In this document: piece after piece, positions 47,824 through 60,109 of the stretch | Layout of the letters: each line of letters starts with the position of its first letter | Position numbering within the stretch: position 1 is the stretch's first letter | Source: Nyssa sinensis | Lineage: Eukaryota > Streptophyta > Magnoliopsida > Cornales > Nyssaceae | DNA: 64,000 bases | Assembly: GCA_008638375.1 (NCBI GenBank) | Contig: CM018032.1 | Coordinates: 10,317,501 to 10,381,500 of the forward strand | Direction: 5' to 3' | Position numbers and translations under genes: made by a program | Notes under the pieces: model-generated | Databases searched by the model: none | What the model was told of the DNA's origin: nothing | Seen by the model: the letters and a program-made list of their open reading frames with translations, nothing else

Positions 47824-48455
47824 CTAAACTACTGTTTTAGTGTTGATTGGGGCAGGCATTTCTGCTGGGGGAAGTTCGGAGGGGGCTCCTTTATCACCTT
47901 CGTTCTGAACCTCGGCCTCAACTAGAGGGACTTCCACGTTCTCAATCCCAGACAGATCAAGGTTGGGATACTTTACGAGAAGCTTGGATCTAAAGGTGTC
48001 ATACCCCTATTGGATCAGCTTGCCACCCATCGCCTCAACTTCGGCCTTCATTTCTGCTTCGGTTTGGGCCTTGGCAGATTCGACCGTTTCTTTAGTCTTC
48101 TGGATGGAGGCGAACTGGAAATCATCAAATTTCTTCTGAAACTTTTCCAACTTCCAAGCAAGGGAGTCCCTCTCAGACTCCATGATGGACAAGGAGTTCA
48201 CCACCTCCTTCAGCTTCTCCTCAGCAGCAGAAGCACTGGACTGGGCTGTCCCCAGTTGTAACCTGGTCTCATCCAGCTCGGACTGGAGATCATCGACCAC
48301 CTTCGTGTCCACAGCCGAGTCCATAAGGGCAGTAAGCCCATGCATGGTCTGCAAGATACGAAACAAGCACATTAGAGCAGAAAAAGTAATAAAATATGAA
48401 AGAAAAAGGAGCGGAGGTTCGGAGGATACCTTCAACTAAAGAGACATCAGCTCGG

Positions 48456-48488
<33 letters not shown>

Positions 48489-49781
48489 CTGGATTTTGCC
48501 CCTTGTACCTTTTTGGGCCGGTAGCCCAGAACTCATCGAAGGCCTTCTTCGCGGCTTCGTAGTCGGAGTCATCAGGCGCTGGGGAAGTATTAGCACTTGC
48601 CTTCCCTTTCCCTATTTGCTTGCTCGGCACTTCAGGGGCCGAAGGAAGGGTAGGCACCGCAACAACGACCTCCTTCTCGTCCACAGACGGAGTTCGGTCG
48701 GGAGAATTGGAGAGCAACCTCTCCTCTTCGTCTGGAGTGGTTGCTCCACAGGGGAAGAGGTTTCCCCCACCTTCTTCTTCCCTGGGGCCCACTTGGACAA
48801 CATGAATTTCTTCAAGTTTCCTGCTCGGCTCTTGGTCAGTTTGGCAGCCATCAGATTTTTTGGTGTCAGGACAGTAATGTGCGCTTTGTTACTGGTTCGA
48901 AGAAGCTGACGGTATCTGTCCTGAAGCTCTAAAGTAAAAACCGACCTCTTCCAAGCTCTCTTGACTGCACGGAAATCACAGAACACAAAGGTTAGAAAAA
49001 TAGTGAAGAAGCAAAAATATAAACAGAAGCAGAGTTGCAATAAAAGAATGGGCTCTTACCCTTAATCCCGATATTTTGGGGAAATGTCGAAATCTGATCG
49101 ATCTTGGAAGTCCTCCCGCTCCCATCCTCCTCCTACGAAGTACCACTTCTTCTAAGTCTTATTAGAAGTTAGCACAAAGGAGAGGGGTCTAAACCCCTTA
49201 TCAAAGGACATAAAAAAGAGGCCCTCTGACCTCATATACTTCAGATCCATATTCTTACGGATCAAGTCAAGGTCGACTGTGACACCATTCAAGTGACCTA
49301 ACACTATAAACCCTAACATGCGCCTCCAACTGTTGAGGTCGAGGTTGGCAGGGCAAATATTGAACCATTTGAAGGACTGAATAACGAGGGGAGGTAGGGG
49401 AAGTCTAAGTCCCATCTCGAACCATTCGAGATAGACGCAGATCTCACTCGTACGGAGGTCGAAAAGGCGATCTAGAAAGCTAAGGGCTCTGCAGGTCACA
49501 TTTGAGGGGAAATAAAAAACAGCCCTCAGGTCATCTAGCATGCCCTGAGTAACAGCGTTTTCTCCTTCCTCTCTTTGGGAAGGCTTGCAAGAGGCCTCCC
49601 CTACTCTGTTCCTAGGCTCAAGAAAGGCGTCAACAATCCTAACTCCAGGAGACTCTACTGACCTATTTCTGGTACCACCGGAGGAACTACTACCCACAAT
49701 ATAAACTTGGGATGGCACAGTTGTCACCGAAGAGCCTCTTGTGCCATGACCATTGCCTGACATTGCGTCTGAGGCCGACAT
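47824..49781 (-). pseudogene. Antisense ORF of element 1 (putative gypsy-type transposon domain plus coiled coil)
   Basis: Starting at 49781 on the minus strand, a serine-rich leader is followed by a folded domain (RALSFLDRLFDLRTSEICVY, LLPLPPLV-like LRLPLPPLVIQSF, RRMLGFIVLG). This resembles the 'putative gypsy type transposon' family (Transposase_28) found in plant Tat elements. After a TAG (49149-49151) the homology runs on (KKWYFVGGGWE) to a probable donor near 49060. The next exon-like block begins near 48964 (RAWKRSVFTLELQDRYRQLL) and runs with frameshifts to an acidic segment (DYEAAKKAFDEFW). A final block near 48360-47824 is a long coiled coil (SELDETRLQLGTAQ) ending at TAG 47824-47826, with one more internal stop at 48007-48009. 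The role of these antisense products is not established. Confidence 0.72.
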
Positions 49782-50216
49782 GGTAAATAAAGGAAACCAA
49801 AGAAAAGAACATCAACAGAAGAAGAAGAAGAAGATGATGAAGTAAATGGAAAGGAAAACGAGAGGGGAAGAGATGAATCGAACCTGAAGCGCGACCGGAG
49901 GACGGAGCTTCGAACAGCGTTGATCTCTCCGAGTTTAATTTCTGGTCACTCTGACTTGATGGCAGGGAAAACTCTTGAAATAAAGAAAATGATGAAGGGA
50001 AGGGCGTACATGTATCCCTTCCCCCCTTTTAATAGGTTCACATAAATGGGGGCCCAACCAGTCGAACCGTCACGGCGGTTGAGGCCAATGATGGCCTTGA
50101 AAGCCCAAACGACGGCCTGCGCAATAAATGCCACATCAACGGTCGTTTGGGGAAATGGAAAGACAAGATGCGTGACATTATGGAAACCCTCAGCCCTAGT
50201 TACGCGTATTGCTAAA

Positions 50217-50238
50217 ACTAAGGCTCGGGGGGAGTAGC
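50217..50238 (+). promoter_or_regulatory. Polypurine tract of element 1
   Basis: 'aaggctcggggggagtagc' lies directly left of the 3' LTR. It is the expected primer for plus-strand DNA synthesis. Confidence 0.7.
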
Positions 50239-50787
50239 TGATACGCCATAAAGTGACAGACCAATCTCCACATGACACATGTACCTACAGAACTGCAAAA
50301 GCTCATCCATCCAGAGCATGTGTAAACATATGGACTTCAGAGCTTATAGATCGGAAGCCCATGCAACTCTCAGACACTTGAAGATCAGAAGGCACTACGA
50401 ACACTCACAAGAAGGTTCCGAGCTTATTGCCGCCTTAAGTGTCCTATCGAGTTAAGGATAAGGAAACAGTATTCAACAAGTAAGGAAACTGCCGTTCAAG
50501 CGCAGTGTCCAACATGGTAACTGCCACTCTCTGATGATCAAATCCATACTTTCACGACTCTAAATCCTAATCAACTTAGGAGGCTGCAGCCTATAAATAA
50601 GGCCCTAAGGTGCGCTTTTTATTTTCATGTTCACTCAATTACTTTGAATTACAGTCTTTCAATTCAGTTTATTGACTTAAGCATCGAAACGGCTACCGCC
50701 AGAGTCAATCCGGTGGCCCTCTGATCTTTTGAGTATTCGATAGACAAAGAAGAACGGAGCCTCCATTGATCAGAAAGTGCAGCATCA
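50239..50787 (+). repeat. 3' LTR of element 1
   Basis: Begins TGATACGCC and ends GCAGCATCA like the 5' LTR, with the same TATA-like box at 50592-50599. It is followed by the ATAAC duplication. Confidence 0.95.
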
Positions 50788-50792
50788 ATAAC

Positions 50793-52623
50793 TAATAACT
50801 AATTATATGTAAACGTAAGGATTAATTTAAGTTCAACTTCAAAATGAGTTAGACTAACTATGCCACATAACAAATAAATAAATAAATAAAATTAATTTAA
50901 GTTCAACTTCAAAAATAAATAAATAAGATAGGATCACAATAAATTTTTTTATTATTTGGTAGTGCTATCACAATTTCTTTAAAACCAACTTTTTGGATTG
51001 ATTTACAAGAGTCTCTTTCTGTCATTTCCTTTGTTGAATTATATACCATTATGTTTCTATCACTATTTGCCACACAAATCCCATGAATTGCATTTCATTT
51101 TCGTCCACTTGCGTGTAGCATTGCAAATGGATTCTTCGTAAAGATCCTCATCTCTCACTACCTTCTTCTTTTTTTATTATATATATATATATATATTATT
51201 TATTATATTATGCTGGTTGATTGCTTTGGGCGGTGTAAATAATGAGATTCACGATATTTCATAAAATATCACATGATACTACTCTTAGATAGTCTGATAC
51301 ATCCACGTAATCTCTTTACTGGATGAGATTACTTCCTAACTTATTGTATTTTAATCACTCTAAGTCGAACCCAACTACCATCTACAAGTCAAGTAGTGAA
51401 TATTCAAGTTTGTATTGTTAAAATTAATGAATTTTTAAATTATATTTAATATTGACTTGTTTATGTTTTAATTTAATTTTAAATAAGTTTTTAATCGAAC
51501 CGATCTGAATAAATTAAAATTTTTTAACACATGTTTAAACTTATCTCATCTTTTTTTAAAGTATTGAATTTGAACGAGATATTATCAAACCAAAATATGT
51601 TCATAAACGATTTAATTCATATGCACCCCAATTCTACCACAAGGAAAAATAGCTTGAAAAATGCATGCATCATATGCGTTTTCTTTCTTTTTTCAATTTT
51701 AACGACAACCATATATCTATGTATGCATTCATTTAAGAGTGAGTTTCACAGCTTAATAACCCAACCTTAAAGGTTGTTTGGGAATTATTTAAAATAGGTT
51801 TAGGTTGGATTCACTTTCACTTTTGAAAAAATCAATCTCTTTCTCATATAATTTTATTCATTACTATTAAAAGAAAGTGAGTAAATAAAAGATTTAAAAG
51901 CAAATTATTTATGTTCTACTAAAACTAATTCTAGCTTCTTCTTTTTTTACAAACATGCCCTTAACGTATACCACAATCAGATTTGCTTAAATTATGGAAT
52001 TGCACTGTACGTTAACATCCAACCTAACTATGCGACTCTGCATTAAGTGGTCCATTTTTTGGTTATCAAATCAATCAATTTTTGGATAAATTATTGTTGA
52101 GAAATTGTTATTTATATACAAGAAAAAATTTGGAGTCTGTGTTATATATCAGTTAAAAAAGTCTTAATGTCATTTGCGGGGCTTGCTGCAAGGACCACTG
52201 GAGAAAATCACCTGAATCATGCCTGGTTGTCTTGCATTAAGATAGCTGAAGATAACCTTAAGGCAACCAACCCAATACTAGTTACTAAGTTTTTTAACTA
52301 ATGGGTCAATGTCATGTGCTTCTCAATCTGTTAGCTCTTTGATACCCAAGTGAAAAGGTTAAACAATGAAGAAGAAGAAAAAAAAGTTGATTACACTGTG
52401 ATGTTAGTATCGATGTGAGCTGCAGATGAATCACACGATCATGCCACTAGAATTTGGTTGCAGTTTCTTAAAATTGATTTGTTAGTTGCCAGCTTAGTTT
52501 GCATCTGGCTGTCTTGCACTCCTTTCTAACAAGAAGAAGAATGTGTTGATGTAAGCACGAACACGTGAAAAAGAATTATTGAATCATTTTGCTATTGATT
52601 CACATGCATAACAGGTACGTGAT

Positions 52624-52659
<36 letters not shown>

Positions 52660-52886
52660 CCTTTAATTTGTTGACAAGTGAAGTGGTCAATCCTAAATTT
52701 GTCTTTTCTAAATGAGCCAAGGGTTTTGCTGTCAAAGAGGACGAACTTTCAGAATCAACGTCTCTTGTCAAACTTATATTAACCAGTAAATTAATATTAC
52801 TATCACTGTTAGCCTATTATTATTTTATAAAATTGCTACTCGTGGACCCTTTTTATTATTATTATATATATATATATATATATATA
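50793..52886. other. Intergenic gap between the two Tat elements
   Basis: AT-rich, with no gene seen. It holds a short direct repeat 'attaatttaagttcaact' at about 50821 and 50890. AT microsatellites lie at 51178-51197, 52628-52652 and 52864-52886; the last directly abuts the next LTR. Confidence 0.6.
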
Positions 52887-53435
52887 TGATATACTACAAA
52901 GTGACAGACCAGTCTCCATGTGACACACGTGATTACAGACCAGTTAAAGCTCGGTCATACAGAACAGACTCAACCATTCAGAGCAGGCTTGGGTACTTAG
53001 TCTTCAGAACTCACAGGTCTGAGCACAAGGCCATCAGAACATCTCTCAGGGTTCAGAGCTCATCACCGCCTTAAACATCCTACTGAGCAAAGGATAAGGA
53101 AACAGTCTTCAACAAGGAAACTGCCACTCACGGATATCTCTCAAGCGCAGTATCTAACATGGTAACTGCTATTCTCCGATAATCAAATCCCTACTTGTAT
53201 GACTCAAAATCCTAATCAACTTAGAAAGCCATAGCCTATAAATTAAACCCTAAAGGTATGCTTTCGTTTTATGCTCATTCTTTGGTTTACATTACAGTCT
53301 TTCAGTTCAGTTTATTGACTTAAGCATTGGAGCGGCTACCGCCGGAGCCAATCCGGTGGCCCTCTGATCCTTCTCTTTGAGTATTTCTCAGGTGACGGAG
53401 TTCGGAGCCCCTTATGACCAAAAAATGCAGCATCA
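52887..53435 (+). repeat. 5' LTR of element 2
   Basis: 549 bp, TGATATACT to GCAGCATCA, related to the LTRs of element 1 but clearly diverged in its first third. It is followed by 'tttggcgccgtctatggga', which carries the presumptive primer-binding site TGGCGCCGTC. Confidence 0.9.
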
Positions 53436-53718
53436 GTTTGGCGCCGTCTATGGGAACGATAATCATTCTTTCAACAAAAGTGATCTGCCTACGAACGAAC
53501 TTGTTATCCTTTTCACTGGAGGACCATGACTCCCAATCTCCGACTGAGAAAGAATGCTCAAAATCCTCAAAACCCTCAACCCCGGAAGGGGATGAACAAC
53601 TGATCCCATGCGGCAAGAGCTTGACTCAGTCAAACGACAAAACGAGTTGATACAAGAACAATTACTTGCCGTGTCTAAAACTCTGGCAGTACTCACCTAA
53701 AACATCGGAGCCAATAAT

Positions 53719-55121
53719 TTGAATCCGCCAGTCAACACAGTTGATCAAAGGACACAACCTCCTACCGCCACCACAGGCGGAGGATTTCATGAAGAGATTC
53801 CCAATAATCAACCGATGTACCCCCAAGGTGCCGCTCACATTAACGGAGACCCACAACCATCAGCAGCTGCAGGCAGGTGGATACCAATTTTTATCCCAGA
53901 TATCCACTATAGAGGCACCACTAGGGCTCCAACCCTAGGGGCTTCAGGAGCGAATCCAGCACCGCAAGAGTCTCAACCTCAAGCGGCTCTTGTTTTTCCA
54001 GCTCAGAGCACCAAAATCTTCCTCCTGCCATGTGACATGCCCATCCCATTCAGGTAGGAGCCGAAACTGCAAGGCAAGACTCGCAAGAAGTCCCGCCTAG
54101 GGACCCATGAAGAGTTGAAGAAATTGCGAACTCCATGGATCGCATTGTTGTGATGAGGGGTATCCAAATCCCCCCAGAGCAGGATGAGTTAGCCCGGTTG
54201 CTCGGAAGGCTTGTCATACTGTTCACCCCTACTATCATGGCTGAGGAGAGGCCGAGGAAGTTCGTCGTCCCAAAGTTCACCCCTTGTGATGGGACTAGGG
54301 ATCCGGGGGATCATCTTTTTCATTACCAGCACACCATGGCACTACACGGGGCTTCCGACGCCTTCATGTGCCGTACGTTCATTGCCAGCCTCAAAGGCAC
54401 AGCTTTGAAGTGGTTCCACCACCTCCTATCGAGCTCGGTCACTAGCTTTTATGAGCTCGGTATGTGCTTCTTGGACAGGTTCATGACTAGCAGGAGGTTG
54501 AGGAAGGGCCCAGAATTCCTTCTTAAAGTGAAACAGTCTAAAGAGGAACCCCTTCGAGGTTACATTGCACGCTTTAATGCTTAGCTTATGAAGATTACAA
54601 ACTGCAGCCCAAGCTTCTTAGTAGCTACTATGACCTCTGGACTCGCACAAAGAGGCTTCAAGGACTCTCTAACAAAGAGCCCTCTTGTCGACATGGCAGC
54701 CCTCATGGATCAGGAGATCCGAAGAGTCTTGGTGGACACGAGAATTTCTGCGAACGTACTGTTCTACGAACCACTCAAACAGATGAAGCTCAATCCTAAT
54801 GACATCAAGCCCACCATTGCTATCATGGTAGGATTTGATGGGAACCTCAGTACCCCGCTAGGGAGGATTGACCTCCCAAACACGACAGGGGAGGGAGATG
54901 GACAGAAGACGACGATGTCAGAGTACATGGTTCTGAATGCCAAGTCCCCTTACAATGTCATAATTGGGAGACCATGGCTACACCAAATGGGAGCAGTCAC
55001 TTCGACCCTCCACCAATGCCTGAAGTACGTCCACAATCATGTTGTTTACTCCATTAGAGGATGTCAACCGACCTCTCGAGAGTGTCATGCTCTCGCACTC
55101 AAGGAGAAGGCCCCAAAATAG
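53719..55121 (+). pseudogene. gag-protease of element 2 with internal deletion
   Basis: Gag blocks (LARLLGRLV, DGTRDPGDHLFHYQHTM, TALKWFHHLL, GLAQRGF) run to MAALMD at about 54708. There they join directly to the protease block EIRRVLVDTRISANVLFY. In element 1 the same two points are about 0.7 kb apart, so the Gag C-terminus, zinc knuckle and linker are deleted. A TAG at 54582-54584 also interrupts gag. YNVIIGRPWLHQMGAV of protease is intact, but the catalytic triad reads D-T-R. Confidence 0.88.
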
Positions 55122-55596
55122 CAATTACTGCACTCTCGTGAAGGCACCCATTATCACGAGGCGGAAGACTACCCTTCCAGAATTGATGAGCCACTAACCC
55201 TAGAGGAAGGGATAGCAAGGCCAAACCCATAGGTGATCCCATTAAAGTATTGGTCAGCTCGGAAGAACAAGGGCGTTACTTACAAATCGGTCCGGACCTG
55301 ACACCTGCCGAGCGCGAAGATATGGTAAAATTCTTAAGAAACAACCTCTTAGTGTTTGCTTAGGAAGTGAAGGATATGGAGGGTATAAATCCAGACCTCA
55401 TCACTCACAAGTTGATGGTAGATCCTGATCACCCCCCAGTAAGACAAAAAAGAAGGTCACTTGCTCCATAGCAACATCATATCATTAATGAGGAAGTCCA
55501 GAGGCTGCTAGAAGCCAAGATGATACGAGAGGTATTCTATCCAGAATGGCTTACTAACACTGTTCTGGTAAAAAAGAAAAACAAAAAGTGGAGGGT

Positions 55597-56116
55597 GACT
55601 CGAGTTAGGTGGGACCGACCCGAGTTAGTGCGAATGGCAGGCGGTCACGAGTATCCGGTCACCGCCGCACCAGAAGCCAAATTTTTACGAGACTACGTGC
55701 ACGTATCAAAATGTATAATATATATATATATATAGATTGCACGTAGACAATTATAGTTATATATATGTGTGTGTGTACGGTTATATGTAATTATATACAT
55801 GTTTGTAATATTATATAATATATATATATATAGATATATGGATATAGAGGAAACAAAAGAAAAGAGAAAGAATGGGAAAGTGGGAAGTCGAACAGTGTGC
55901 ACGTGTGAAGTAGTGTGATGTAGTGGAGGGTGACTTGTTGAAGAAGTGGAAGGGTGAAGGCTGCATGGAAGCCGTGTGTACGTGTGTGAGGATTTCATAT
56001 AGACGGGTGGCAACTACCACCGACCGTGAGGTCGGTTGATGAGAAATAAATAGAGAGAGAGAGAGAGAGAGCTAGAAAGAAATTGGAGAGTGAGGAAACT
56101 GAGGCGCAAGAAAGAA

Positions 56117-56167
<51 letters not shown>

Positions 56168-58693
56168 CTAATTTTTTTTAAGGAAATTAGAAAGCAAAAT
56201 TCTGCTAAGAATAGGTAACCCACTACGTCTTAATCTCTTTAATTTTACTTCATATTATTATAGAACCAATTCTGAATTAGTGGGACTCGAAACATGAAAG
56301 AAAATCAAGGAAACTAGAACCGGGTACACTGTAAAAAATGGTGGATATTTGTACGTCAAGATAATCTCAATTTCAAGATTGGAAACAAGTAGGAAACATC
56401 TCCAGGAGTCCAACGCAACTCGTATCAGTTTCAAAGGTCAAGAAATGGCCATTTTATGGCCAAGAATCCTGTCGCCAGTGCAACACCAGAAAACCGGTTA
56501 TGGGTGTTGCAAACCAGTGAGTTTAGGGTCAAAACTAGTTCTAAATTGTTTCTTGGAGTCTCAAAATTGATTTGAGGAAAAAAGATAGAGATTTGGACAT
56601 AAAAATCTAGTGAAAATAGTGCACAGTCACGATTTTCTAGCAACTGACGCCGGAATGTGGTTAGAGATGGTGACCGGAAAGTCGAAGGCTCTTTCAGCCG
56701 GTTGAACCGAACCGGCTGGTTCAGTGGAGGACTGGACCGGTTTAGGGTTGAGTCCAGTGAACCCACTAGTTCAGACCGAAACTATTAGAAATTATAAACC
56801 GACCCCAAAAGTTCTAAAAAATTCCACTAAGGCCCAAACAGAAAAATTGATTAAATATTAATTTAAAGGAAATTACGAAAATACCCCAAGTTCTAAAATA
56901 AGTCAAACGAACTTCAAATGAGATAAACAAATAGTGTATTTTGACTATTTTGGACGTTCTGAACCCAATGACGGGGTCCGTTTCACAAGACGGGACTCTG
57001 AAAAAATAAGACACGTTAAAGTATAAATTACCAAATTGCCCCTAGTGGCCCTAAAACCAAATGGAAGTCCGAGAGGGTCTAAATTGACTTTTTTCGATGT
57101 TCCGGACTCAATGGTGAGATCCATATTATGAAATAAGGTATGAAAAAAATGTGACACGTAAATATATAAGGTAGTAGAATCAAACTTTAAAATGTAACGA
57201 AGCTACCAGAAGAGTATGATCTAAAAGTACAACGCCTAAGATTAAAGTTATAAATTAATACGTCTAAGACTTAAAGAAGCTACCTAGAAAAGGTAACTAA
57301 AATAGAAAGAGATTTAATGATAATTAAATCAAAGTGATATTATGGAATATAATTAGACTTTGAAATGTGATTTTAAGAACCATCAACTAAAGGAAAGATT
57401 TTGGAGTTAAGCTTTTGGAATTCAGGTAAGTGTTTCATACCATATTGAGGTAGACATTTTCATTATAGATATAAATATTGAACTCTCTTTTATGATGTAT
57501 CGACATATGATATCATTTTCCTTTATAGCCTTTATTTAATAACTATACTGTATACGTTTTGAATGATCTATCGACAACTAGATTGTCTTCTTTGACTTAA
57601 GAAAATGTGTTCGTAAGATACTCAAATGTTATGTGATTTTCTTACAAATGTTTGAACTGTTTTAACTGAATACCAAATAAGGAACTTTGATTTGAGTAAT
57701 TGAATTGCTATTAATGATTATTGATTTTGGATATGATTTTGATGCTTTGGATAGAACACTCTTCTATGATTGGTCGCTATCAAATAGGTTGTGACTTATC
57801 GAACCTTGCCACAGGGTATATTGTGGTGAGCTGGTGTGATACGGCATATCGAACTAGTCTATCGATCTCAGTCAGCGAGGTTCTAATTTGCTGGCCATAG
57901 AAGTGGAATATATGATTTTGAATATGAACCATGATTGAATACGATTTATTGAACTACGATTTTGAGTTATCGAACTATGATTTATCAACTTATGTTATCG
58001 AACTATGATTTACTGAATTATGTTATCGAACTACGATTTATTGAATCATGATTCATCGAACTATGTTATTGAACTATGTTATCGAACTGTGATTTTGATT
58101 TATTGGACTATGTTATTGATTATCTATTTACGATTATCATTGAATTGAGATTTATTGGAAGTGAATCTAATACCATTATCTTGTACTATAAATTAAGATA
58201 ACATATGATATTTGATCATTGACATTTCAATATTGGATTATATAGCAGTTTTGAAACCTTTGGTATGTTATAGAATACTTACGAGCTGTTGAGCTCATAC
58301 GAATTTTTATCCAATATATTTTATGTAACGATATCGGCAAAGGAATAGCAGGTTCAAGCAGGATAGTCAGAAACTTATAAGGCTATGAACCCTTTTTGTA
58401 TTAGGATTTTGCTAGTCATGATGTAGTTACTTTTGGGTAATTTTGGGTTGTACATCGAATATGGTACTAGCAGACTTGGAAAAAATTACATCATATACTT
58501 TTGTAGTTACTATGAAATGTATATATAGACAACTGATGTTGACTTGTGTATTGACGCTTCCGCAATAGAAAAAAAATTTTATTCCGCTGCATTTGAATAA
58601 TGAAAATGAGGAAAGCATTGTGATCATTGAAAAATGCCTCGGTGGCTGATCACGAACCCTCGACCCACATAGGCCGGATTTAGGGTCGTGACA
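55597..58693 (+). mobile_element. LTR-type insertion in element 2 RT, probably a 5'-truncated chromovirus LTR
   Basis: The right end reads GGGTCGTGACA, a common end of plant chromovirus (Tekay/Del-like) LTRs, after which the RT frame resumes. The interior shares text with the LTR starting at 60978: both have 'gacggggtccgtttcac'-like and 'ggactcaatggt(g/a)a' motifs. The left end lacks the expected TGTAACACC. The target has also lost about 14 codons, so a deletion probably removed the LTR start and adjoining RT. No coding domain was found. AT and GA microsatellites lie at 55718-55732, 56050-56072 and 56122-56167. Confidence 0.65.
57921..58180. repeat. Degenerate short tandem array inside the nested LTR
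   Basis: Words such as 'ttatcgaactatgattta' and 'tgttatcgaacta' recur about ten times with irregular spacing of roughly 17-24 bases. Confidence 0.7.
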
Positions 58694-60109
58694 GCTTTCC
58701 ACTACCAAGGATAGATCAACTGATTGATGCTATTACTGGACACGAACTCATAAGCTTCATGGATGTCTACTCCGGATATAACCAGATCCAGATGTATCCT
58801 CTAGACCAAGAAAAAACAACATTCATAACCGAGCGAGGTCTCTATTGCTATAGAGTGATGCCGTTCAGCCTAAAGAATGCTAGGGCAACCTATCAACGTC
58901 TGGTTAACAAAATGTTCAGTCCTCTGATCAGCAGTACCATAGAGGTTTACATTGACGACATGCTGGTCAAGAGCTTACAAAAAATTAGCCACCTCTAGCA
59001 CTTAGCTCAGAGATTTGATATCCTGAAGCAACATAAGATGAAACTGAACCCCTCGAAGTGCACCTTTGGTGTAACCAAAGGGAAGTTCTTGGGGGTACGT
59101 AGTCTCTTAGAGAGGTATAGAAGCAGACCCCACTTAGATTGGGGCATTGATGAGGCTGGAATCGTCGAAGACCAAGAAGGACATTCAGGCTCGGAACGGC
59201 AGAATTGCAGCTCTGAGTAGATTTATCTCCAAATCTACTGATCGCTACTTACCATTCTTCAAAGCCTTGAAAGGTAATAGAGCCCTATAGTGGTAAGAGG
59301 AATGTGAAAAATCCTTTCAAGAGCTGAAAGAGTATCTGGCTTCGCCTGAACTCTTATCAAAACCAGTCTAAGGGAAAAAGCTACTCTTCTACCTTGCTGT
59401 CTCCGAAAACGCTGTCACTTCTGTACTGGTCAGGCTGGACAGGGGAATCTAGAAGCCCATATTCTACATCAGCAAGGCGCTACTGGACACAGAAAAAAGA
59501 TATCCAAAGATTAAGAAATTAGCCTTTGCCCTAATAACCTCATCACGGAAGCTCAGACCCTACTTTCAAACACATCCCATTAAGATCCCAACGGCCTATC
59601 CGCTGAAGTCGGTACTTCGAAAGCCAGAAGTCTCAGGACAACTGGTCAAGTGGTTAGTAGAATTGGGAGAATTTGACATATCTTATGATCCACGGACCTC
59701 CATTAAAGGGCAAACCTTGGCCGATTTCGTTGCCAAATTCACCCCAGCACTACAAGACAGGGCACAACTCTGTGAAAGCTCTGGTACATGGCAACTTTAT
59801 ACTGATGGATCTTCCACCGACCATGGTTCTAGCGTCGGCTTGGTGCTACGATCCCCTGCTGGGCTTATGGTAGAAAAGGCAGTAAGTCTGGGGTTCAGAG
59901 CTTCTAACAATAAAGTAGAATACGAGGCCTTTATCCTTGGATTAAAGCTAGCTCTAGAATACGAGGCTCAGAACCTTGAGGTCTTCTTTGATTCCCAATT
60001 GGTGGTAAGCCAAGTCCTGGGAGAGTTTTTCATTAAAGATGACAGAATGCTCCGGCACTCAGAACTAGTGAAATTACTAAAACAGTCCTTCCAAAAATTC
60101 ACAATCTAG

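Larger units (their letters stand above)
40415..50787 (+). mobile_element. Full-length Ty3/gypsy Tat-lineage retrotransposon (element 1)
   Basis: 10,373 bp bounded by LTRs 40415-40959 and 50239-50787, with a perfect 5-bp duplication ATAAC (40410-40414 and 50788-50792). The order is gag, protease, reverse transcriptase, RNase H, integrase, tandem repeats, antisense ORF. That order, with the antisense ORF and long 3' region, identifies the Tat lineage. By eye the two LTRs differ at about 40 of 545 positions, mostly transitions, plus one 4-bp indel. At commonly used plant LTR rates this suggests insertion a few million years ago. Every protein domain has stops, so it is not autonomous. Confidence 0.95.
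55122..60109 (+). pseudogene. Reverse transcriptase and RNase H of element 2, split by an insertion
   Basis: The left part ends at KWRV (about 55596); the right part resumes at 58694 with FPLPRIDQLIDA. The intervening 14 or so codons (the VDYTDLN block) are missing. The right part keeps SFMDVYSGYNQI, YIDDMLVKS with both catalytic Asp codons, and RNase H LYTDGSSTD. Stops occur at 58996-58998 and 60107-60109, with a frameshift after FGVTKGKFLG (about 59095). Confidence 0.88.

Noticed and set aside
48436..48932. Plus-strand frames across the antisense ORF region
   Set aside because: The minus strand carries the protein-like signal and the coiled coil. The plus frames are shadows.
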